Shown: one piece after another, positions 57,551 through 64,000 of the stretch | How positions within the stretch are numbered: position 1 is the stretch's first letter | Layout: each line of letters opens with the position of its first letter | From: Streptomyces sp. ATexAB-D23 | GTDB taxonomy: Bacteria > Actinomycetota > Actinomycetes > Streptomycetales > Streptomycetaceae | Direction: 5' to 3' | Assembly: GCF_000373645.1 (NCBI RefSeq) | Contig: NZ_KB892079.1 | Location: 186,001-250,000 of the forward strand | Length of the DNA: 64,000 bases | Notes under the pieces: generated by a model | Database searches by the model: none | Told to the model about the DNA's origin: nothing | The model's input: only the letters and a program-made list of their open reading frames with translations | Translations under genes and position numbers: made by a program

Positions 57551-58330
57551 TCAGTCCTCCTGGCCGGGGGCCTTCGGCTCCCCGGGGGCGGGCGTGCCCT
57601 GGGCGGCGACCAGGAGCGAGAGCGCCTCGGAGATGCCCCGCTCGGCGGTCGCCTTGTCGATGCCGAGACCGCTGAGCACGCCCGAGCCGTCCTCGTGCTC
57701 CAGCAGGGCGAGCAGGATGTGCTCGGTGCCGATGTAGTTGTGCCCCATCCGCAGGGCCTCGCGGAAGGTCAGCTCCAGCGCCTTGCGGGCGTCGCCGTTG
57801 TACGGGATCAGCTCGGGGATCTCGCCCTCCGCGGCGGGCGGCAGCGCCTCGGTCGCGGCCTGCCGGACCGAGTCCAGGACCACGCCCTGCGCCCTGATGA
57901 ACGCGGCGGCGAGCCCTTCCGGCTCACTGAGCAGACCGAGGACCAGGTGTTCGGTGCCGATCTCCGCGTTGGAGGCGGCCCGCGCCTCGTTCTGCGCGGC
58001 CATGACCACGTTCTTGGCGCGCGCGGTGAAGCGGCCGAAGCCCTGGCTCGGGTTGAGGTCGGAGCCCTCTGCGGGGTCCTTGGCGACGAAGCGCTTCTGT
58101 GCCGCCTGCCGCGTCACCCCCATGCTCTTGCCGATCTCGGTCCAGGAGGCGCCGGAGCGGCGGGCCTGGTCCACGAAGTGGCCGATGAGGTGGTCGGCGA
58201 CGTCGCCGAGGTGGTCGGCGGCGATGACGGCGTCCTGGAGCTGGTCGAGGGCGTCGGGATGGACCTTCTTGATGGCTGCGATGAGGTCGTCGAGACGGAC
58301 GGGTTGCGTCGGACCTACGGGATTCGTCAT
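57551..58330 (-). CDS. HTH-linked Clp N-domain regulator
   Basis: 259 residues. The N-terminal region (about 1-80) contains ASWTEIGKSMGVTRQAAQKRF, a helix-turn-helix with KSMGVTRQAAQ as recognition segment. The C-terminal part (about 100-245) contains two Clp N-terminal (R) motifs (TEHLVLGLLSEPEG and TEHILLALLEHEDG). There is no AAA+ ATPase, so it is not a ClpC. It could recruit substrates or chaperones while repressing genes. ATG 58330 is at the end of an ideal leaderless promoter that is covered by two palindromes, consistent with autorepression. Confidence 0.85.
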   Translation of the reverse strand: MTNPVGPTQPVRLDDLIAAIKKVHPDALDQLQDAVIAADHLGDVADHLIGHFVDQARRSGASWTEIGKSMGVTRQAAQKRFVAKDPAEGSDLNPSQGFGRFTARAKNVVMAAQNEARAASNAEIGTEHLVLGLLSEPEGLAAAFIRAQGVVLDSVRQAATEALPPAAEGEIPELIPYNGDARKALELTFREALRMGHNYIGTEHILLALLEHEDGSGVLSGLGIDKATAERGISEALSLLVAAQGTPAPGEPKAPGQED

Positions 58331-58331
58331 G

Positions 58332-58350
58332 TGTCAACCGTAAGTTGACA
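58332..58350. promoter_or_regulatory. Operator 1 of the Clp-N/HTH gene
   Basis: TGTCAAC (58332-58338), 5-bp spacer, GTTGACA (58344-58350): a perfect palindrome over the -10 region. Confidence 0.65.
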
Positions 58351-58365
58351 GGTGAGGGGTGTCAA
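58337..58365 (-). promoter_or_regulatory. Leaderless sigma-70-type promoter of the Clp-N/HTH gene
   Basis: On the minus strand: TTGACA (58365-58360), 17-bp spacer, TACGGT (58342-58337), 6 bp, ATG 58330. The -35 is the exact consensus and both elements lie inside the palindromes. Confidence 0.65.
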
Positions 58366-58377
58366 CTATCGGTTGAC
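58361..58377. promoter_or_regulatory. Operator 2 of the Clp-N/HTH gene
   Basis: GTCAAC (58361-58366), 5-bp spacer, GTTGAC (58372-58377): a second copy with identical arms, centred 28 bp from the first, over the -35 region. Confidence 0.65.
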
Positions 58378-58486
58378 GCTGCATCGATCCTTACGTTCTC
58401 GCCACGAATGACGGACGCGCCGGCCGACGGTGTACGTCGTCCGGCGCGTCCGGTCGGCTGTCAGCCGAGAGGTGCGGGGTGCGGGA

Positions 58487-58984
58487 TCAGAGGACCCCGG
58501 AGTCGGCGATGGTGACCTTCGCCTTGGTGCGGCCGCTCTGCGAGCCGAGGGCCTCGATCTTCTTGACCAGGGACATGCTGTCCTCGTCGGCGACCTCGCC
58601 GAAGACGACGTGCTTGCCGTCCAGCCAGGACGTCACGATGGTCGTGATGAAGAACTGCGAACCGTTCGAGTTCGGGCCGGCGTTGGCCATGGAGAGCAGG
58701 CCGGGCTTGGTGTGCGCCAGCTTGAAGTTCTCGTCCTCGAACTTGGCACCGTAGATGCTCTTGCCGCCCGTGCCGTCGCCACGGGTGAAGTCGCCGCCCT
58801 GGAGCATGAACTCGGGGATGACGCGGTGGAAGGAGGAACCCTTGTAGCCGAAGCCGTTCTGCCCGGTCGCCAGCTGGCGGAAGTTCTCAGCGGTACGGGG
58901 AACGACGTCGTCGAACAGATTGAAGACGATCCGCCCGGCGGGCTCGTCGTTGATGGTGATGTCGAAGAAAACCTGACTCGTCAT
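58487..58984 (-). CDS. Cyclophilin-type peptidyl-prolyl cis-trans isomerase
   Basis: 165 residues without a signal peptide; conserved cyclophilin core including SSFHRVIPEFMLQGGDFTRG (with the catalytic Arg), GSQFFITT and DGKHVVFGEV. ATG 58984 is chosen. Probably cytosolic. Confidence 0.95.
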   Translation of the reverse strand: MTSQVFFDITINDEPAGRIVFNLFDDVVPRTAENFRQLATGQNGFGYKGSSFHRVIPEFMLQGGDFTRGDGTGGKSIYGAKFEDENFKLAHTKPGLLSMANAGPNSNGSQFFITTIVTSWLDGKHVVFGEVADEDSMSLVKKIEALGSQSGRTKAKVTIADSGVL

Positions 58985-59030
58985 GGAACCATCCTGACAT
59001 CTTCCCGGACCGCCCCGGCGCCCCGCCCCC

Positions 59031-59549
59031 TCACACGCCCGTCTTCCCGTCGATCCGCTCGCGCAGCAGATCGGCGTGTCCGCTGTGACGGGCGTACTCG
59101 CCGATCATGTGGTGGTGGATCCACCGGAGATTCACCTCGCCGCCCATGAAGGGCACCGATTCCTCCAGCGACCGCGCCGCGCACACCGCGCGGGACACGG
59201 CGATCTCCTCCTGCCAGGCCGCTACGGCACCCGCGAATGCGGCGTCCCCGGAGAGCTCGAACCCTCCGCTGTGGGCCCCGGGACCGGCCGGCCCGCCGTG
59301 CAGCGGCGGCACGTCCTCACCGGTCAGGATCCGGCGGAACCAGGTTCGCTCGACCTCCGCGAGATGCTGGACGAGCCCCATCAGCGTCAGCGACGACGGC
59401 GGTACGGAGGCGAGGCGCACCTGCTCCTCGGTGAGGCCCTCGCACTTCTCGGCCACGGTGGCCCGGTAGAAGTCGAGCCAGCTCTCCAGGCCGGTCCGTT
59501 CGTCGGCGTCCAGCGGGGGCATCGGGCGTGCGGTGTGCGTCATGGTCAC
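59031..59549 (-). CDS. DinB-family (DUF664) protein
   Basis: 172 residues, four-helix bundle DinB-like fold with metal-ligand candidates (LVQHLAEVERTWFRR with HLAEVE; GEVNLRWIHHHMIGEYARHSGHADLLRE with HHHMIGEYARHSGH). In actinomycetes such proteins are often mycothiol-dependent transferases; not proven here. GTG 59549 or ATG 59543 is the start. Confidence 0.85.
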   Translation of the reverse strand: MTMTHTARPMPPLDADERTGLESWLDFYRATVAEKCEGLTEEQVRLASVPPSSLTLMGLVQHLAEVERTWFRRILTGEDVPPLHGGPAGPGAHSGGFELSGDAAFAGAVAAWQEEIAVSRAVCAARSLEESVPFMGGEVNLRWIHHHMIGEYARHSGHADLLRERIDGKTGV

Positions 59550-59594
59550 CGATGCTGCCAGGCGGGTCTGACAGTCGCGCCCCGGACCGCCTGC

Positions 59595-60383
59595 CTACGG
59601 ACGCCGGCGGGGCTTGGCGCGCTTGGCCGCCGCCCCGCTCCTGGCCCCGCGCGCGCCCTTCGCGCCCTTGGCTCCCGCGGAACCGCTCTTCCCGGCCGCG
59701 GGCTTCCGCCGCGCCCCCTGGCCGCCCCCGTCGCGCTTGGGCTTCTCCTTCGCAGGGGCCGCGGGCGGAGTGGAGCGCCCCCGCGAGCTGTTCACGGTCC
59801 GCCCGCGCACGATGCCGATGAAGTCCTCCACCCGGTCGGTGGTCTTCTCCTGCGGCCACGACAGCGCGATGCGCGACTCCGGCGCGTCCGACAGCGGGCG
59901 GTACGTCAGGTCCTTGCGGTGGTGCAGCCGGGCGAGCGACTGCGGGACGACGAGGACGCCCACCCCCGCCGCCACCAGTTCCACGGCGTCCGCCGTCGTC
60001 GCCGGACGCTCGATCGCGGGGCGGCCGGGCAGCCGCTCCCAGACCAGGGTGTCGTCCTGCGGGTGGAGCACGATCTCGTCGGCCAGCTCGGCGAGGGACA
60101 GCTCGTCGACGGCTGCGACCACGTGGTCCTTCGGGACCACCACGACGGTCGTCTCCGTGTAGAGGGGGATCGCGCTGAGATCGGTGCCGTCGACGGGCAG
60201 CCGGACGAACCCGGCGTCCGCGCCGCCCGCGCGCAGCAGGTCCCGCGCCCCGGCGGCGGGCACCGGGACGAGGTCCAGGGGGATGCCGGGCAGACGCTCG
60301 TGCCAGATCCGTACCCACTTGGTGGGCGTCACTCCGGGGACGTACGCCAGCCGGAACGAAGGGGATGCTTCCGAGCCTGTCAC
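59595..60383 (-). CDS. LysR substrate-binding domain protein lacking HTH, with basic tail
   Basis: 262 residues. Residues about 10-200 form a LysR-type effector domain (SFRLAYVPGVTPTKWVRIW, VPAAGARDLLRAGGADAGF, ELVAAGVGVLVVPQSLARLHH). There is no N-terminal winged helix: the sequence starts directly at the effector fold. Residues about 205-262 are Lys/Arg/Ala/Gly-rich low complexity resembling a histone-H1-like or nucleic-acid-binding tail. GTG 60383 is 6 bp after TAACCT on the minus strand (leaderless). Divergent to the DUF5997 gene. Confidence 0.82.
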   Translation of the reverse strand: MTGSEASPSFRLAYVPGVTPTKWVRIWHERLPGIPLDLVPVPAAGARDLLRAGGADAGFVRLPVDGTDLSAIPLYTETTVVVVPKDHVVAAVDELSLAELADEIVLHPQDDTLVWERLPGRPAIERPATTADAVELVAAGVGVLVVPQSLARLHHRKDLTYRPLSDAPESRIALSWPQEKTTDRVEDFIGIVRGRTVNSSRGRSTPPAAPAKEKPKRDGGGQGARRKPAAGKSGSAGAKGAKGARGARSGAAAKRAKPRRRP

Positions 60384-60450
60384 CCCGCCAGGTTACCGGT
60401 CGTGCCGGTCGTGGTCGGATCGACCGCAGGCGCTGGATACCCTTGGCACC
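60384..60450. promoter_or_regulatory. Two leaderless promoters back to back
   Basis: Minus strand TAACCT (60395-60390), 6 bp, GTG 60383; plus strand TACCCT (60438-60443), 7 bp, ATG 60451. Neither start codon has a ribosome binding site. Confidence 0.5.
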
Positions 60451-60855
60451 ATGAAGTCCCACCAGAGCGCCCAGACCATGAAGCCCGCGACCGCGGCGAA
60501 GAAGCTGGGTGTGTACCTCGACGCCACCCCCGCCGAATTCCAGGACGGTGTCGTCTCGCGCGCCGAGCTGGCGGCCCTCCAGGCCGACCCTCCCCAGTGG
60601 CTGCGCGACCTGCGGAGCAATGGCCCGCACCCGCGCCCGGTCGTCGCCTCCAAGCTGGGCGTCTCCATCTCGGGCCTGGCCCGCGGCGGGGTCACGGAAC
60701 CCCTGACCACGGAGCAGATCGAGGCGCTGAAGCAGGACGACCCGGAGTGGCTGCGCAAGGAGCGCGCCACCCAGGCCGACGTCCGCAAGGAGAACGTCCG
60801 CATCAAGGAGCGGAACGCCGAACGCGAGGCGAAGGAGCGGGACGACCGCGCCTGA
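60451..60855 (+). CDS. DUF5997-family protein
   Basis: 134 residues, mostly helical and highly charged; conserved family opening MKPATAAKKLGVYLDATPAEF and segment PHPRPVVASKLGVSISGLAR. The C-terminal third is a charged helix (RKENVRIKERNAEREAKERD). The function is unknown. ATG 60451 follows a -10-like TACCCT by 7 bp. Divergent from the LysR-effector-domain gene. Confidence 0.8.
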   Translation: MKSHQSAQTMKPATAAKKLGVYLDATPAEFQDGVVSRAELAALQADPPQWLRDLRSNGPHPRPVVASKLGVSISGLARGGVTEPLTTEQIEALKQDDPEWLRKERATQADVRKENVRIKERNAEREAKERDDRA

Positions 60856-60872
60856 CCCCCCGGGGAGACGCC

Positions 60873-60918
60873 TGTGGGTGGCCCCCGTCCCGTACGCACA
60901 GAACGGGGGCCACCCACA
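60873..60918. terminator. Bidirectional terminator with 16-bp stem
   Basis: 60873-60888 and 60903-60918 form a perfect 16-bp stem with a 14-nt loop between the convergent DUF5997 and beta-propeller genes. Confidence 0.75.
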
Positions 60919-60953
60919 CGTCGTTCGGAACAGGGGCCACCCACACGTCGTTC
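60906..60953. repeat. 21-bp direct repeat next to the terminator
   Basis: The 21-bp unit at 60906-60926 (GGGGCCACCCACACGTCGTT + C) recurs exactly at 60933-60953, so the terminator right arm is duplicated with a 27-bp period. The second copy reaches the stop codon of the leftward gene. Confidence 0.75.
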
Positions 60954-62436
60954 AGTCGCTGATGCCGGGCCCGTTGTCGTTGGACAGGTTCAGGCCGAAC
61001 CCGGCCCCCTTCACGAGCGCGCCCAGGTCGACCGGGTTGAACGCGAAGGCACCCGCCGCGGTCAGGCCCGAGGAGGTGCCGCGCAGGGACCACACCGCGC
61101 CGCCGTCCGCGACCGCCTCCAGGTCCTCGCCGGGCGCACCGGCCACCAGGTCCGCCCTGCCGTCGTTGTCGAGGTCGAGCAGCCGGACCGAACCGCCGAA
61201 GTGGTCACCGGCCTCCGCCACGCCCGGCACGCCCGCGGTCTCCTGGTGGAAGGCCTGCGCACCGGTGCCGCTCAGACCGCCGGGGCCGCCCTTCAGCAGC
61301 ACGACCGCGCCCGCCGCCCTCGTCTTCTCGATGGCCTCGAACGGCACACCCACCGCCAGGTCGGCGTAACCGTCGCCGTTGACGTCGCCCGCACTGAGCC
61401 GGGCGCCGAACTGGTCGCCCTTCTCGCTCACCCCGGGCACGCCGGCGGTGTCCTGGGTGATCGTCTTGGTCCGGGTGGTGCTGGGGCCGGAGGCGGAGCC
61501 GTAGTAGATCCTGACGGTGCCAGGGTCCGCGGGGAAGTCCTCCACGATGTCGCCCGGTACCACGCGGGTGGCGAGGTCGTCCTTGCCGTCCTTGTCGAAG
61601 TCACCCACCGCGAGGGCCGAGGCGCCGGGGAGCGGGGTGGAGAGCGGCGACAGACCCTCGGGGGTGCCCAGCCACAGCTTGGCGCCCTCGGAGTGCTCCT
61701 CGTACACGTAGGTCGTGCACAGGTCGTCGATGCCGTCGCCGTTGAAGTCGCCCACGGCGGTGGTGCCCATGTAGTTGTCCGTGTCGAACATCGTCACCAG
61801 CTGCTCGCGGGCGGGCACCCCGGACCGGTCGAACGGCCCGTACAGCACGCTGCGTTCCTCGTACTCCCCGCCGTGGTCCAGCATCAGGTCCGTGGTGCCG
61901 TCGCCGTCGAAGTCACCCGCGGTGAGGTTGGACCCCACCTGGCTGTCGGGCGGCGCGGCCAGCCGCACCGCGCCCTGTCCGGTCAGGCCGCCGGTGCGGC
62001 CCCACAGGACGATCACCGAGCCGAAGTTGTTCGGGGACGTCAGCCATTCGTTGGCGTACAGCGCCAGGTCGGTCAGGCCGTCGTGGTCGAGGTCCTCGGC
62101 GACCATCCGGGAACCGAGGCTGTTGCCGTTCTCGGGTTCGCCCGGCACACCGGGCGTGTTCTGGTCGATGACGGTCGTGTGCGCGGTGCTCAGGCCCTGT
62201 GCGGAGCCGTAGGCGACGGTGATGTACCCCGCCCACTCATGGCCGTCGACAGCGGCGGCGGGGGCCGCGACGACGACGTCCTGGTAGCCGTCCCCGTTGA
62301 AGTCCTCCCGCACGGTGGTGGTTGCCGTTCCCCCGGCCGTACCCGCGTGCCCGCCGCCGGGCGCCGCGACGGCCGTGCCGCAGGACAGCGCCGTCGCGGC
62401 ACAGACGGTTACGGCCAGCATGGTGCGAATGCCCAC
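60952..62436 (-). CDS. Secreted FG-GAP/VCBS beta-propeller protein
   Basis: 494 residues. Signal peptide (about 1-28, TMLAVTVCAATALSCGTAVAA). Then at least seven FG-GAP/DxDxDG repeats (DFNGDGYQDVVVAAP, DLDHDGLTDLALYA, DFDGDGTTDLM, DFNGDGIDDLC, DFDKDGKDDLA, DVNGDGYADLAVG, DLDNDGRADLVAG) expected to form an integrin-alpha-like seven-bladed propeller that binds calcium. No catalytic domain. GTG 62436 with AAGGAGATCCT upstream is the best start. Secreted, role unknown (adhesion or surface binding by family). Confidence 0.88.
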   Translation of the reverse strand: MGIRTMLAVTVCAATALSCGTAVAAPGGGHAGTAGGTATTTVREDFNGDGYQDVVVAAPAAAVDGHEWAGYITVAYGSAQGLSTAHTTVIDQNTPGVPGEPENGNSLGSRMVAEDLDHDGLTDLALYANEWLTSPNNFGSVIVLWGRTGGLTGQGAVRLAAPPDSQVGSNLTAGDFDGDGTTDLMLDHGGEYEERSVLYGPFDRSGVPAREQLVTMFDTDNYMGTTAVGDFNGDGIDDLCTTYVYEEHSEGAKLWLGTPEGLSPLSTPLPGASALAVGDFDKDGKDDLATRVVPGDIVEDFPADPGTVRIYYGSASGPSTTRTKTITQDTAGVPGVSEKGDQFGARLSAGDVNGDGYADLAVGVPFEAIEKTRAAGAVVLLKGGPGGLSGTGAQAFHQETAGVPGVAEAGDHFGGSVRLLDLDNDGRADLVAGAPGEDLEAVADGGAVWSLRGTSSGLTAAGAFAFNPVDLGALVKGAGFGLNLSNDNGPGISD

Positions 62437-62618
62437 AGGATCTCCTTGGTCGCGTACGCGGAGCCATTGGCGTACGAGGTGTGAGGGCTCACAGGGGAGA
62501 CAGCCGCGAACGGGAGAAGGTTGCCCGGCGAACGGAAGGTGAACTCGGCGCGCGGGCAAAGGAGTCGGGGCCCGGCGGGGGCGGTCCGTGGCCGCCCCCG
62601 CACCCGGCCCCGCGCTGC

Positions 62619-63617
62619 TCAGCTGCCGGCGAGGAGGGTGAGTGTGTCGATCACCCGGTTCGAGAAGCCCCACTCGTTGTCGTACCAGGCGGACACCTTG
62701 ATGTGGCGGCCGTCGACCCGGGTGAGCGCCGAGTCGAAGATCGAGGAGGCCGGATTGCCGGTGATGTCGGCCGACACGAGCGGGTCCTCGGAGTATTCGA
62801 GAACGCCCGCCAGGGGGCCTTCGGCCGCGGCCCGGTACGCCTCCAGCACCTGGTCACGGGTCACGTCGCGCGCCACCGTCGTGTTCAGCTCGACGATCGA
62901 ACCGACCGGGACCGGTACGCGGATGGAGTCGCCGGACAGCTTGCCCTCCAGGCGGGGCAGCACCAGGCCGATCGCCTTGGCCGCGCCGGTCGTGGTCGGC
63001 ACGATGTTGACCCCGGCGGCGCGGGCGCGGCGGGGGTCGCGGTGCGGCCCGTCCTGGAGATTCTGCTCCTGCGTGTAGGCGTGCACGGTGGTCATGAAGC
63101 CGTGCTCGATGCCCGCGAGGTCGTCCAGCACCGACGCCAGCGGCGCGAGCGCGTTGGTGGTGCAGGAGGCGTTCGACACGATCGTGTGCAGCTCGGGGTC
63201 GTACGCGTCGCTGTTGACCCCGTACGCCAGCGTCACGTCGGCACCGTCCGACGGCGCGGCGACCAGCACCCGCTTCGCGCCGGCGTCGAGGTGGGCACGG
63301 GCGGCCTTGGCGGAGGTGAAACGGCCGGTCGCCTCCAGGGCGATGTCGACGCCGAGTTCCGCCCAGGGCAGCTTGGCGGGCTCCCGCTCGGCGAGCACCT
63401 TGATGCGGCGGCCGTCGACCACGAGGGTGTCGCCGTCCACCGTGACGGGGCGGCCCAGCCGGCCGGCCGTCGTGTCGAACGCGAGCAGCCGGGCGAGGGC
63501 GGTGGGCTCCGTGAGGTCGTTGACGGCGACGATGTCGAGGTCGCTGTCGCGTTCGAGCAGCGCGCGCAGCACGTTGCGTCCGATGCGGCCGAATCCGTTG
63601 ATGGCGATGCGAGTCAT
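62619..63617 (-). CDS. gap: Glyceraldehyde-3-phosphate dehydrogenase, type I
   Basis: 332 residues, full length. NAD-binding INGFGRIGRN at the start, catalytic Cys in SNASCTTNALAPL, and substrate-binding TTTGAAKAIGLVLP. It oxidises glyceraldehyde-3-phosphate with NAD and phosphate in glycolysis. ATG 63617. It is not next to pgk or tpiA here, so it may be a second copy. Streptomycetes commonly carry more than one. Confidence 0.95.
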   Translation of the reverse strand: MTRIAINGFGRIGRNVLRALLERDSDLDIVAVNDLTEPTALARLLAFDTTAGRLGRPVTVDGDTLVVDGRRIKVLAEREPAKLPWAELGVDIALEATGRFTSAKAARAHLDAGAKRVLVAAPSDGADVTLAYGVNSDAYDPELHTIVSNASCTTNALAPLASVLDDLAGIEHGFMTTVHAYTQEQNLQDGPHRDPRRARAAGVNIVPTTTGAAKAIGLVLPRLEGKLSGDSIRVPVPVGSIVELNTTVARDVTRDQVLEAYRAAAEGPLAGVLEYSEDPLVSADITGNPASSIFDSALTRVDGRHIKVSAWYDNEWGFSNRVIDTLTLLAGS

Positions 63618-63762
63618 GAGATGTCCCTTTCTCTCTCTGCCCCTCCACCATCGCGCCCGGCGGCCGCCCGGGACAGCGGCGCGATCGCCATGGTCCGTAA
63701 GGATCCCGCCAGCCCCTCGCGGTCCGCGCGGGAGGCCGCCGCGTGCCGCCCGTCCGCCCTGG

Positions 63763-64000
63763 TCATTCGCCCTGGGCGAAGGTGCGCCGGTACTCGCTCG
63801 GTGTGGTGCCGAGGATCCGCTGGAAGTGCAGCCGCAGATTGGCGCCCGTGCCGAGCCCGACATCGGCGGCGATCTGCTCGACCCCCCGCTCGGAGCGTTC
63901 GAGCAGCTCGCGGGCCATGTCGACGCGGGCGCGCATGACCCACTGCATCGGCGTGTAGCCGGTGTCCTCGGCGAAGCGCCGCGAGAAGGTCCGGGGAGAG
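63763..64000 (-). CDS. AraC-family (GlxA-like) regulator, C-terminal part
   Basis: The reading frame is open to the window edge, so only the last about 79 codons are visible. They form the two helix-turn-helix motifs of an AraC domain (SPRTFSRRFAEDTGYTPMQW and VEQIAADVGLGTGANLRLHF) and end in LGTTPSEYRRTFAQGE. The N-terminal effector domain is outside. The spacing to gap is 145 bp, same strand, so it may or may not be related. Confidence 0.85.
   Translation of the reverse strand, partial: SPRTFSRRFAEDTGYTPMQWVMRARVDMARELLERSERGVEQIAADVGLGTGANLRLHFQRILGTTPSEYRRTFAQGE

Overview
The window is high-GC (GC-rich third codon positions, GTG/TTG starts, many leaderless promoters) and reads as a Streptomyces-type actinomycete chromosome. 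Gene content and order up to about 51 kb match the conserved Streptomyces core that runs from the Pup-proteasome accessory genes to the infC-rplT and pheST genes. I see no rRNA, tRNA, CRISPR array, prophage, complete insertion sequence or secondary-metabolite cluster.

Layout. 1-12.8 kb: a LacI-type regulator (cut by the window edge) divergent from an MFS transporter; the Pup ligase gene pafA; two FKBP prolyl isomerases; the WYL regulators pafB and pafC; two small proteins; tatA and tatC; a lipid/diacylglycerol kinase; and the helicase helY. 12.9-17.4 kb: an SPW-repeat membrane protein, a fasciclin lipoprotein, a membrane-bound sulfite-oxidase-like molybdoenzyme and sigK-rskA. This is an envelope-stress regulon in which two promoters share a SigK-like motif. 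17.5-21.3 kb: a membrane protein facing a MerR regulator, a siderophore-interacting reductase with an iron box, and a 5'-3' exonuclease. 21.4-29.4 kb: a glycine-betaine-type ABC transporter with two fused substrate-binding domains, a cupin regulator, a TDT-family exporter facing its LysR regulator, a MITE-like repeat and a phosphotransferase.

29.3-33.8 kb: a gamma-glutamylation catabolic set of amidotransferase, GlnA4-like synthetase, aldehyde dehydrogenase and SDR oxidoreductase. 33.8-41.5 kb: DUF2510 protein, PLP enzyme, second MITE-like repeat, a membrane protein coupled to a mycosin-like protease, a beta-lactamase-fold protein behind a 49-bp palindrome, SseB protein, aquaporin and DUF1844 protein. 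41.5-51.6 kb: infC (apparent ATC start, attenuator-like leader), rpmI, rplT, an rRNA methyltransferase, a sensor kinase, pheS-pheT, a TPR regulator and a Nudix hydrolase.

51.7-64 kb is more accessory: 3-hydroxybutyryl-CoA dehydrogenase, a Tat-exported glycosidase-like protein, DUF1918, an EamA exporter and MocR regulator with overlapping start codons, a degenerate histidine phosphatase, a Clp-N/HTH protein with twin operators, cyclophilin, DinB protein, a LysR effector domain without its DNA-binding part facing DUF5997, a beta-propeller secreted protein, gap, and the C-terminus of an AraC-type regulator.

The least ordinary signals are the SigK promoter pair, the twin palindromes over the Clp-N gene promoter, the 49-bp palindrome at 39.4 kb, the headless LysR/DUF5997 pair, and several small genome-evolution scars (tandem duplication at 31.6 kb, DUF1918 remnant at 57.46 kb, two MITE-like elements). 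All function calls come from reading motifs and context; no database search was run.
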